11,142 bases of DNA from PNAI01 sp964575715 (GTDB lineage: Bacteria > Pseudomonadota > Alphaproteobacteria > Rhizobiales > Xanthobacteraceae): assembly GCA_964575715.1 (NCBI GenBank), contig CAZNSG010000218.1, forward strand, positions 1-11,142, given 5' to 3'. Position numbers and translations under genes: made by a program. Below, in pieces: positions 1 to 6,381 of the stretch. Within the stretch, counting starts at the first letter, position 1. Each line of letters opens with the position of its first letter. The notes under the pieces were generated by a model. It did no database searches. It saw only the letters and a list, made by a program, of their open reading frames with translations, and was not told the DNA's origin.

Positions 1-13
1 GAGCGCCGCTCGC

Positions 14-700
14 ATGCCGTTGCAAAACCGCATTAACCCGTTCGGCGAACTAATCGTGACCCCCGCGCGCGGAAACTTCTTCGGCAATCGCGGCGGCAAA
101 TTTCATCGCGCGGATCGCACGCTGGGTGCGCGCCGCCACGTGACGCGCGCGTGGATCTGCTGCCAACTAAATTTCAACAACCGCCGGCGTCAAGTGTGGG
201 GCTCCGGCTACACCGAATTGTTCTTTCTCGATGAAGCGACCGCGCTCGCCGCCGGTCACCGCCCCTGTTTTGAATGCCGCCGGCACGATGCACAACAATT
301 CGCGGATTTCTGGGCGCGCGCGCAAAAACTTCGCACGCGGCCGCGCGCCGCCGCGATGGATGTGATCCTTCACGCCGAGCGGCTCAACGGACGCGCCAAG
401 CGTTTGCATCGGCGATCAATCGATGACCTCCCCGACGGTGCCTTCGTCGCGTTGGATGATGGCGCCTTCGCGGTGCGCGGCGGCTCTCTATTGCGATGGA
501 CACCCGAAGGCTACGCCGCGCGCAAGCGGCGGCCGCACGGCGCTTTCGTCAAAGTGCTAACGCCGCCCGCCATCCTCGCCGTGCTCTCAGCCGGCTACCC
601 TCCGCAATGGCACCCGAGCACTAACCGCAAGTCGCGCGGTCAGCTCACCGCAGTCCCTCCACGCACACGGTGGCCGTACGAATCCCCTGCTGAGCGATAA
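14..700 (+). CDS. Conserved hypothetical protein with Cys-x2-Cys motif
   Basis: A 228-residue protein of unknown function. The first ~203 residues resemble a conserved hypothetical family I recall from Rhizobiales, whose members start with MPLQNR; this supports the ATG at 14, although no Shine-Dalgarno is visible in the 13 bases available. Visible elements are a basic N-terminal part, Cys49-Cys50, and a GHRPCFECRR segment (residues 81-90) with Cys85 and Cys88. That segment resembles the zinc-binding Cys motif of Ada-type methyl-phosphotriester domains, so metal or nucleic-acid binding is possible but only inferred. Residues after about 203 (following HPST) look non-conserved, and they run 56 bp into the convergent gene ending at 645. 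A TAA lies out of frame at about 622-625, so the original stop may have been lost by a small indel. The gene is probably real; its function is unknown. Confidence 0.75.
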   Translation: MPLQNRINPFGELIVTPARGNFFGNRGGKFHRADRTLGARRHVTRAWICCQLNFNNRRRQVWGSGYTELFFLDEATALAAGHRPCFECRRHDAQQFADFWARAQKLRTRPRAAAMDVILHAERLNGRAKRLHRRSIDDLPDGAFVALDDGAFAVRGGSLLRWTPEGYAARKRRPHGAFVKVLTPPAILAVLSAGYPPQWHPSTNRKSRGQLTAVPPRTRWPYESPAER

Positions 701-1448
701 TGGCAGCGGGATTGATCGCGGTGCGATAGACCATCTCGATGCGATCGATCGCACGCTCCCAGCCTTGCAAGTCCAGCGGCCGCGTGCGCTCGCCGGCCCG
801 GATCAAATTTCTGACCGAAATATCGTCGGGCTGTCCATTGGCATAGATGACCTTGAGGTCCAGCATCTCGACATCGGCGCCACGAACGTGCAGCCGGATC
901 GCCTTGAAGCGGCCGTCCCGGCGCCCGACGCGGATCGTGTCGCGGTCATTGCCGAACAGATTGACCTGCTGGCAGCCAAGTTCCGCCCAATCGCCGCGAC
1001 CGGGTGAAGAAGGTGGACCGGGAGGCCCACCGAAACGCCGCGCTGGCTCGCCGAAAACCCTGATCACCGCCTCGCCGCGAAAGTCGGGCCGCGAGCGGTA
1101 AACCATTTCGATTTGCCTGAGGTAGCTCCGCTCGCCTCGCAGATCGATCGGCAATTCTTGGCGCTGCCGGATGAGCCGATCGATGCGGAAATCCTCAGCG
1201 TAGCCGTTAAAGTACACCAGCCGGATGGATATCATGTGGACGTCGTTTCGTTCGGCCACGAAATGCAGCGCCCGGAATGAACGGTTCGTGTACCAGTCCT
1301 CGGACTGGCCGATGTTGATCACGTCGCGGTCGACTCCGAAGCCGACCGACTGCTGCCCGAGCGGCACCCACTCGCGGTTTCTCTGGGCGTGAGCGGTCGA
1401 GATCAGAAGCGTCAGCAAAAGCGCGATTGTACTCGTGAGTTTCAGCAT
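645..1448 (-). CDS. Exported protein with duplicated DUF2541-like domain
   Basis: A 267-residue protein with a clear Sec signal peptide: Lys3, a hydrophobic stretch at residues 5-18 and a probable AHA|Q cleavage after residue 21. The mature part holds two copies of one domain, about residues 27-133 and 154-264, joined by a Gly/Pro-rich linker (139-150). The copies align well: RDVINIG with RDTIRVG, a central strand segment ending VYFNG or IYANG, and LRQIEMVYRS with IDRIEMVYRT. The pattern recalls DUF2541-type periplasmic proteins, but I cannot confirm the family. Cys159 and Cys262 in the second copy could form a disulfide. The start is supported by GGGAGG about 8 bases upstream (1457-1462 on the minus strand). 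A periplasmic beta-rich structural or binding protein is a reasonable inference; no catalytic motif is visible. Its 3' end overlaps the convergent gene at 14-700. Confidence 0.85.
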   Translation of the reverse strand: MLKLTSTIALLLTLLISTAHAQRNREWVPLGQQSVGFGVDRDVINIGQSEDWYTNRSFRALHFVAERNDVHMISIRLVYFNGYAEDFRIDRLIRQRQELPIDLRGERSYLRQIEMVYRSRPDFRGEAVIRVFGEPARRFGGPPGPPSSPGRGDWAELGCQQVNLFGNDRDTIRVGRRDGRFKAIRLHVRGADVEMLDLKVIYANGQPDDISVRNLIRAGERTRPLDLQGWERAIDRIEMVYRTAINPAAIIAQQGIRTATVCVEGLR

Positions 1449-1456
1449 CGGCGTAG

Positions 1457-1462
1457 CCTCCC
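1457..1462 (-). promoter_or_regulatory. Ribosome binding site of exported DUF2541-like gene
   Basis: GGGAGG on the minus strand, 8 bases before the ATG at 1448. It fixes the start and keeps the signal peptide intact. Confidence 0.75.
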
Positions 1463-1553
1463 AACGTTATATTGTTCACATTCATTGATGCGCTAAACGG
1501 CACATATCGAATATTGGCATTTCCGGGAACTGCCGTCATCAGCGATGAATGCG

Positions 1554-2240
1554 CTAACCGCGCATCGCCGCCTTAATTGCCTCCAAACCCTTGCCGGACT
1601 TCGCCGCCGCGATGATTTTCGCTTCCTTCGCCGCTAGCCCGTCGGCGGCGGCCTTCATGCCGTCGATGGTGGCGAGCGGCACCACCACGGCGCCATGCCG
1701 GTCGGCGTGAATGAGTTCGCCGCTTCTCACCGCCATGCCGTGGATGTTCACGTTGCTGCCGAAATCCACCACATGCACGTAAGCGTGCGAGGGCGCGATC
1801 GAGCCGGCGAGAATCTGGAATCCGGGCGCGACCTGCGGAATGTCACGGATCGAGCCGTTGGTAATGGTGCCGAGGCAGCCCAGCGCCTTGTGCACGTTTG
1901 TTTGCACTTCGCCCCAGAACGCGCCAAAACCGACGATGTCGTCGAGGTCCTGGATCACCGCGATGCCCGGCTGCGGGGCCGCGGCAATGTAGTCGAGATA
2001 ATCGAGCCGCTTGTTCATGTAGCCGGTCTCGCCCAGCGGCACCTTGTCCTGCGCGCGCATGGTGACGGTCTTGGCGAAGCCCACCATGGGCGGCAGATCG
2101 GGGAAGGGGCAATGCAGATGCCGCACCGTGTAGCCAAAGCCCCGCCGCTCGGGCGCGACGATTTCGAGCAGGTTGCACACGGTCGGCGTGTCGATCGACC
2201 GCAGGAATTCAAACTGGTTCTGCGACGGCATGTTGCTCAT
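1554..2240 (-). CDS. RraA / HMG-aldolase family protein
   Basis: A 228-residue protein of the RraA-like family, which includes 4-hydroxy-4-methyl-2-oxoglutarate/4-carboxy-4-hydroxy-2-oxoadipate aldolases and regulators of RNase E. The family signature is present: GSIRD with Arg132 and Asp133, the Arg and metal-binding Asp of the class II pyruvate aldolase site, and near the C-terminus LIHADRHG followed by AVVVP (177-188). The acidic residue that usually follows RD-x2 is Gln136 here, so substrate and activity may differ from characterised HMG aldolases. The ATG at 2240 is chosen because GGGAGG lies 8 bases upstream and homology begins there; the frame stays open further upstream but that part overlaps the MFS gene. 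The gene lies 35 bp downstream of the MFS gene on the same strand, so co-transcription is likely. An aldolase acting on an imported 2-oxoacid is my preferred role; RNase E regulation is less likely in this context. Confidence 0.85.
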   Translation of the reverse strand: MSNMPSQNQFEFLRSIDTPTVCNLLEIVAPERRGFGYTVRHLHCPFPDLPPMVGFAKTVTMRAQDKVPLGETGYMNKRLDYLDYIAAAPQPGIAVIQDLDDIVGFGAFWGEVQTNVHKALGCLGTITNGSIRDIPQVAPGFQILAGSIAPSHAYVHVVDFGSNVNIHGMAVRSGELIHADRHGAVVVPLATIDGMKAAADGLAAKEAKIIAAAKSGKGLEAIKAAMRG

Positions 2241-2248
2241 TGAATCGT

Positions 2249-2254
2249 CCTCCC
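2249..2254 (-). promoter_or_regulatory. Ribosome binding site of RraA-family gene
   Basis: GGGAGG on the minus strand, 8 bases before the ATG at 2240, inside the 35-bp spacer after the MFS stop codon. It decides against the long upstream open frame. Confidence 0.8.
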
Positions 2255-2275
2255 GTTGTTTAACGCTCCCAAATT

Positions 2276-3424
2276 TTATCGTTCCCAGGCGCGCGCGACG
2301 ACCAGCCCCATGAGCGCGATCATGCCGATCGCCATAGCGACTGTCCCCGGCCAGCCCGCCGCCTCCCACGCCAGCCCCGGTAAGTAAGCGCCGAAGCTGC
2401 CGCCGATATAGAAGAACATCACATAGAGCCCGACCGCCGACGATGTGCCGCCCTGCGCGCTGATCGCCACATAGCTGGTCGATGCCGCCTGGCAGAGGAA
2501 GCCGCAGGTGGCAGCCACCAAGAGGCCCGCAATGATGACAGGAATCGCGGGTATCAGCATCACCAGCATCCCGCAGACCCATACCGCCAGCACGCAGAGA
2601 ACAAATGCGCGCCGGCCCAGCCGCGCCACCGCAAAGCCGGTCCACGGCGCCAGCATCGCGCCGCCAAGATAGACCACGAAGATCGTGCCGAGAAACGCAG
2701 CCGAGCGGCTAAACGGCGGTGCCGCCAGATGAAAGGTCACATAGGTGAACACCGCCATGAAATTGAACAGCACGCCAAAGCCGACCGCGAAGATGGTGAT
2801 CAGCTTGCGATCGTGCAGATGCTTGAACATCTGGCGCAGCGAAGCGGCGAGATTGCTCGCGCGCACGAATTTCCGCTCGCGCGGCAAGAATGCGAGCACC
2901 GCCAGCAGGCAAACTAATGTAAGCCCCGCCATCAGCAGAAATCCGCCGCGCCAGCCGATGTCATCGGCGAGAATTCCCGGCAGGAAACGCCCAAGAAATC
3001 CGCCGATACCCGAAGCCGCCGCATAGATGCCGATCACGCCGGTGGCCTCGCGCGCCGGCCATTCGTCGCCCACATAGGCGATGGTGACGGCAAAGATCGG
3101 CGGCAGCAGCAGCCCCTGCACGAAGCGCCAGAAAATCAGCGCGTGGAGCGACGGGGCGTACGCCGCCATCACGGTCGGCACGATCAGCAGGGCCAGCGCG
3201 CCGGCGATCACCCATTTGCGCCCGAGCACGTCGGCGGCTACTCCGGTGAACGGCGCGGTGAGCGCCACCGCCAGCGTCCCCGCGGTCAGAATCAGGCTCG
3301 CCTCCGCGGCGCTGGCGGAAAATTCATGCGCCATGAACGGCAATATCGCCTGCGGCGCATAGAGGTTGAGAAAAGCCGCGGCGCCGGCAAAGGCGACACC
3401 CGCGCGGCGAAGGTCGAAGGACAT
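2276..3424 (-). CDS. MFS transporter (12-TM, DHA1-like)
   Basis: A 382-residue inner-membrane transporter of the major facilitator superfamily, close to the usual ~400 residues for 12 helices. After a short N-terminus the first helix starts near residue 8. The loop between helices 2 and 3 carries motif A, GVAADVLGRK (61-70, with Gly61, Asp65, Gly68, Arg69). Hydrophobic segments continue to the C-terminus, which ends in a short basic tail. It resembles YnfM/AraJ-like permeases, but the substrate is unknown. The frame is open upstream to 3553, but that part runs through a palindromic DNA repeat and reads as Pro/Gly-rich low-complexity sequence, so the ATG at 3424 is preferred. No Shine-Dalgarno sits at normal distance; GGGAGGGAGAAG from the repeat lies about 16-28 bases upstream. 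It is probably the first gene of an operon with the RraA-family aldolase, which suggests organic-acid uptake. Confidence 0.88.
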   Translation of the reverse strand: MSFDLRRAGVAFAGAAAFLNLYAPQAILPFMAHEFSASAAEASLILTAGTLAVALTAPFTGVAADVLGRKWVIAGALALLIVPTVMAAYAPSLHALIFWRFVQGLLLPPIFAVTIAYVGDEWPAREATGVIGIYAAASGIGGFLGRFLPGILADDIGWRGGFLLMAGLTLVCLLAVLAFLPRERKFVRASNLAASLRQMFKHLHDRKLITIFAVGFGVLFNFMAVFTYVTFHLAAPPFSRSAAFLGTIFVVYLGGAMLAPWTGFAVARLGRRAFVLCVLAVWVCGMLVMLIPAIPVIIAGLLVAATCGFLCQAASTSYVAISAQGGTSSAVGLYVMFFYIGGSFGAYLPGLAWEAAGWPGTVAMAIGMIALMGLVVARAWER

Positions 3425-3445
3425 GATCGCACATTGCCCGCTTCT

Positions 3446-3468
3446 CCCTCCCCCTGAAAGGGGGAGGG
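3446..3468. repeat. G-rich palindromic repeat, copy 1
   Basis: Perfect hairpin: CCCTCCCCCT (3446-3455) pairs with AGGGGGAGGG (3459-3468) around a 3-base loop. It is followed on the right by a GGGGTGGGGG tract (3471-3480). It lies 22 bases upstream of the MFS start; on the minus strand its right arm reads GGGGGAGGG followed by AGAAG. Translated, it gives the Pro-Thr-Pro and Ser-Gly-Gly-Gly runs of spurious upstream open frames. Similar elements are, from memory, common in Bradyrhizobium-like genomes. Confidence 0.85.
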
Positions 3469-3555
3469 TTGGGGTGGGGGTCAGCGGACGCGAAACGCGC
3501 GTATTCCACCGAAGTAAATCGAGCGCGTTATCGCGAATTGAATAAACCCCCACCC

Positions 3556-3595
3556 GGCAAGCTTCGCTTGCCGACCTCCCCCTTTCAGGGGGAGG
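3556..3595. repeat. G-rich palindromic repeat, copy 2 with side hairpin
   Basis: Two adjacent hairpins. GGCAAGC (3556-3562) pairs with GCTTGCC (3566-3572), and CCTCCCCCT (3575-3583) pairs with AGGGGGAGG (3587-3595), each with a 3-base TTC loop. A CCCCCACCC tract at 3547-3555 is the reverse complement of the G/T tract beside copy 1, so copies 1 and 2 form an inverted pair about 100 bp apart, between the divergent MFS and NIPSNAP genes. Confidence 0.85.
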
Positions 3596-3635
3596 TAGCC
3601 ATTCAATGCTCGCAGATGACCTTCGCGTGTATTTC

Positions 3636-3641
3636 TATAAT
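3636..3641 (+). promoter_or_regulatory. Candidate -10 element for NIPSNAP gene
   Basis: An exact TATAAT, 42 bases upstream of the GTG start, in AT-richer sequence than its surroundings. The -35 side is weak: GATGAC at 3615-3620 is the nearest match and lies only 15 bases away. This is the best promoter-like match I noticed in the divergent spacer. Confidence 0.4.
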
Positions 3642-3673
3642 ATCCGGCCCGCGGCGACTGGCGCCGCCTCAAG

Positions 3674-3678
3674 GGAGG
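3674..3678 (+). promoter_or_regulatory. Ribosome binding site of NIPSNAP gene
   Basis: GGAGG within AAGGGAGGAA, 5 bases before the GTG at 3684. It decides for the GTG over the upstream ATG at 3606, which lies inside repeat-flanking DNA. Confidence 0.8.
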
Positions 3679-3683
3679 AAAAC

Positions 3684-4007
3684 GTGCTCGTCGATCACCG
3701 CAGCTACCGCATCAAGCCCGGCATGACCCAAGGCCATCTCGAGATCTACGAGAAACACGGTTTTGCGACGCAATCGCGCCATCTGGGCACGCCGATCGCC
3801 TACATGTTCGCCGAGAGCGGCGACGTCAACACCATCGTGCACCTGTGGGGCTACGAGGATGCCGCCGACCGCACCAGACGGCGTGCTGCCATGCTGGCCG
3901 ATCCCGAATGGCGGAACTATCTTGGGAAGCTCAACGAGTCCGGTTATCTCGTGGAGCAGAAGACCTCGCTGATGATCCCGGCCAAGTTCTGCCCGATCAA
4001 GCGGTGA
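3684..4007 (+). CDS. NIPSNAP family protein
   Basis: A 107-residue protein of the NIPSNAP family, small dimeric alpha/beta-barrel (ferredoxin-like) proteins of generally unknown biochemical role in bacteria. Length matches the usual ~105 residues. Recognisable features, counted from the GTG: an N-terminal strand DHRSYRIKPG, the helix EIYEKHGFATQSRHLG, the central strand NTIVHLWGYEDAADR, and ADPEWRNYL, typical of the family, near the C-terminus. The GTG is preferred because a strong GGAGG precedes it and homology begins there; the 26 extra residues from the ATG at 3606 are not family-like. It is followed after 30 bp by the TPR glycosyltransferase gene and could be co-transcribed, but no functional link is evident. 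NIPSNAP genes often neighbour catabolic genes, and the divergent MFS-aldolase operon may be the more meaningful partner. Confidence 0.88.
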   Translation: MLVDHRSYRIKPGMTQGHLEIYEKHGFATQSRHLGTPIAYMFAESGDVNTIVHLWGYEDAADRTRRRAAMLADPEWRNYLGKLNESGYLVEQKTSLMIPAKFCPIKR

Positions 4008-4037
4008 TGCCGTCGAAAATAATATTGGGGTTCGGAA

Positions 4038-6287
4038 ATGGCGACCGATGCGAACAGCCTGTCCGATGCCCTAAACCGTGCGATCGCGGCCTTTCAAGAA
4101 GGAAAGCTCTCCGATGCGGAAAAGCTGTGCAACGAGATCGCAGCCGCCAAAAGCGATTTTTTTGACGCACTGCATTTATTGGCAGTGATTCAATTGAAGT
4201 TGGATCGCAGCGGCGAGGCGCTCGCGAGCTTCGACCGTGCCCTTTGCGTGCAGCCGGATAATGTCGAGGCGCTCAACAACCGCGGCATCACGCTCCTCGA
4301 ACTCAAACGGTTCGATGAAGCGGTCGCGAGTTTTGATCGGGCAATTGCGCGCAAGCCCGATCATGCCCAGGTGCACTTCAACCGCGGCAACGCCCTGAAA
4401 GAAATTAAACGGTTCGAGGAAGCGCTGGCGAGCTATGAGCGGGCGTTGACCCTGCGGCCGGACTACCCCGTGGCGCACTACAACCGCGCTAACACGCTCA
4501 AAGAGCTGAAGCGATATGAAGAAGCGCTGACAAGTTATGAGCGGGCGCTAAGCGCACGGCCGGACTATGCCGATGCGCTCAATAATCGCGGCAACATCCT
4601 GCAAGTGCTCAATCGCTATGAGGACTCACTCGCGTGCTTCGACAAGGCATTGGCGATCAACCCGAACAATGCCAAGGCACTCAGAAACCGAGGAGTCAGC
4701 CTGAGTGCACTCAATCGTTACGAAGAGGCGCTGGCTTGCTTCGATAAAGCGCTGACGATCAACCCGGATTATGCGGAAGCGCTCTATGAACGCGCCAATA
4801 CGTTGAAAGAGCTAAAACGTTTCGAAGAGGCGCTGGCTTGCTTCGAAAAGTTGGTAACGACAAACGCCGATCTGAAATATCTCGCGGGGGAGCATCTTCT
4901 CACCAAGATGATTCTCTGCGACTGGCAGGGCATTGATGACGTCTGCGCGCAGGTGGCATCGGCGATTCGAGAAGAACATCCCGCGATACACCCCTTTGCC
5001 ATTCTTGCGCTACCGTGTTCGACTGACGATCATCTCAAATGCGCACAAATCTATGTTGCAGACAAATGCCCTGCCTCCGCCCCGCGGCTTTGGCAGGGTG
5101 AAAACTATTCGCACAATCGCATTCGCGTCGCCTACCTCTCGGCGGATTTTCGTGATCATGCCGTATCGCACCTGCTTGCGCGAATGTTCGAGCAGCACGA
5201 CCGTACACGGTTTGAGATAATCGCGGTCTCCCTTGGCCCGGACGACCAGAGCACGATGCGATTAAGGCTCATGCGCGCATTTGAACGATTTATCGACGTT
5301 CACGGCAAGAGCGACCGAGATGTGGCGCGGCTGCTGCGCGAGCTCGAAGTCGATATCGTAGTTGATCTGATGGGTTTTACGCTCAATTCGCGCCCCGCGA
5401 TCTTGAGCTATCGCGCTGCTCCGATTCAGGTGAACTACCTGAGCTACCCGGGGATCGTCGGAACCGGCTATATGGATTATATCCTCGCCGACCGCTTCGT
5501 CATTCCCGAGGATCAGCGGACGAAATTCAGCGAACCCGTGGCCTATTTGCCCGATTCGTATTTGACCTATGATTCAACGCGGATGCTTGCCGACCGGCCG
5601 CCGACCCGCGCGCAGCTGGGATTGCCGGAAAGCGGCTTTGTATTCTGCGCATTCAATAATAGCTACAAACACACGCCGCAAATCTTCGACATCTGGATGC
5701 GGCTGCTGCTTGCCATCGAAGGTAGCGTCCTGTGGCTGACGATCGGGGACGCAATCGCCATGCGCAATCTGCGACACGCGGCCGCGGCGCGCGGCGTCGA
5801 TGCCAACAGGCTGGTTTTCGCGCCGTTTTTGCCGCGACCGGAAGACCATTTGGCGCGCCATCGGCAGGCTGATCTGTTTCTCGATACGCTGCCGTTCAAC
5901 GCCCAGACAACGGCCTGCGATGCGTTGTGGGCCGGCCTGCCGGTAGTGACACGTCTGGGCGAGACGTTCGTAGGGCGGGCCGCGGGAAGTGCATTGCATG
6001 CTGTGGGCCTGCCTGAACTGATCACCCGATCTGCGGACGAATATGAGGCATTGGCGTTACGGCTGGCGCGCGATCCGGCGTTGCTAGCCGAGATCAAAAC
6101 CAAGCTTATCCGCAACCGCGATATCGCTCCGTTGTTCAATACCGAGCGCTTCACCCGGCATATGGAATCCGCCTACACAACAATGCGGGAGATACTCCAC
6201 CGCGGCGAGAGGCCTCGGAGCTTTAGCGTCGAGCCGGTGATGGAAATCTCGATCGGGCATGGCCAGGCGAAAAGGAATACACACTGA
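4038..6287 (+). CDS. TPR-containing O-GlcNAc transferase-like protein (GT41)
   Basis: A 749-residue cytoplasmic protein. About eight 34-residue tetratricopeptide repeats occupy residues 8-279 in perfect register, each with the pattern A/Y-NRG..L..L.R.EEAL..F/Y..AL...P. A linker (280-355) leads to a C-terminal catalytic region (about 360-720) of the GT41 family, as in O-GlcNAc transferase and SPINDLY. Conserved points are DFRDHAVSH (370-378, with the active-site His374), the APIQVNYLSYPG segment, NNSYKHTP with the UDP-binding-type Lys544, and NAQTT with ALWAGLPVVT. In OGT the position before TT is His; here it is Gln623. Donor and acceptor cannot be told from sequence: GlcNAc or fucose onto protein are the family precedents. 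The start has only a weak GGAA upstream. The gene appears lower in G+C than the TPP enzyme next to it (for example 42% over 4141-4200), which may indicate different ancestry. Confidence 0.9.
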   Translation: MATDANSLSDALNRAIAAFQEGKLSDAEKLCNEIAAAKSDFFDALHLLAVIQLKLDRSGEALASFDRALCVQPDNVEALNNRGITLLELKRFDEAVASFDRAIARKPDHAQVHFNRGNALKEIKRFEEALASYERALTLRPDYPVAHYNRANTLKELKRYEEALTSYERALSARPDYADALNNRGNILQVLNRYEDSLACFDKALAINPNNAKALRNRGVSLSALNRYEEALACFDKALTINPDYAEALYERANTLKELKRFEEALACFEKLVTTNADLKYLAGEHLLTKMILCDWQGIDDVCAQVASAIREEHPAIHPFAILALPCSTDDHLKCAQIYVADKCPASAPRLWQGENYSHNRIRVAYLSADFRDHAVSHLLARMFEQHDRTRFEIIAVSLGPDDQSTMRLRLMRAFERFIDVHGKSDRDVARLLRELEVDIVVDLMGFTLNSRPAILSYRAAPIQVNYLSYPGIVGTGYMDYILADRFVIPEDQRTKFSEPVAYLPDSYLTYDSTRMLADRPPTRAQLGLPESGFVFCAFNNSYKHTPQIFDIWMRLLLAIEGSVLWLTIGDAIAMRNLRHAAAARGVDANRLVFAPFLPRPEDHLARHRQADLFLDTLPFNAQTTACDALWAGLPVVTRLGETFVGRAAGSALHAVGLPELITRSADEYEALALRLARDPALLAEIKTKLIRNRDIAPLFNTERFTRHMESAYTTMREILHRGERPRSFSVEPVMEISIGHGQAKRNTH
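4059..4875 (+). repeat. Degenerate 102-bp tandem repeat encoding TPR units
   Basis: The TPR part of the gene is a 102-base (34-codon) period at DNA level. Some units are close: an identical 24-base stretch begins at 4721 and again at 4823, exactly one period apart. This points to unit duplication or gene conversion, and to possible copy-number variation between strains. Confidence 0.7.
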
Positions 6288-6370
6288 GTGAATAAGAAAC
6301 GTTCGAAGCGAAATGGCAGCCATCACGGCGACAAAAACGGCTAGAATGGATAATGATGACTGACCTCTCT

Positions 6371-6375
6371 GGAGA
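6371..6375 (+). promoter_or_regulatory. Ribosome binding site of TPP enzyme
   Basis: GGAGA six bases before the ATG at 6382, which is also where the family's N-terminus begins. Confidence 0.6.
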
Positions 6376-6381
6376 CATCCC

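Noticed and set aside
2241..2645. Long upstream extension of the RraA-family gene
   Set aside because: It overlaps the MFS gene in another frame; the ATG at 2240 has its own ribosome binding site and family homology.
3425..3553. N-terminal extension of the MFS gene
   Set aside because: It is translated from a palindromic DNA repeat and gives Pro/Gly-rich sequence unlike any transporter N-terminus.
4059..4875. 102-bp periodicity as a satellite or CRISPR-like array
   Set aside because: The period equals 34 codons and encodes canonical TPR helices; there are no conserved repeats with unique spacers.
6288..6381. TPP riboswitch upstream of the thiamine diphosphate enzyme
   Set aside because: The 94-bp spacer shows no THI-box-like conserved segments, and the enzyme uses rather than makes the cofactor.
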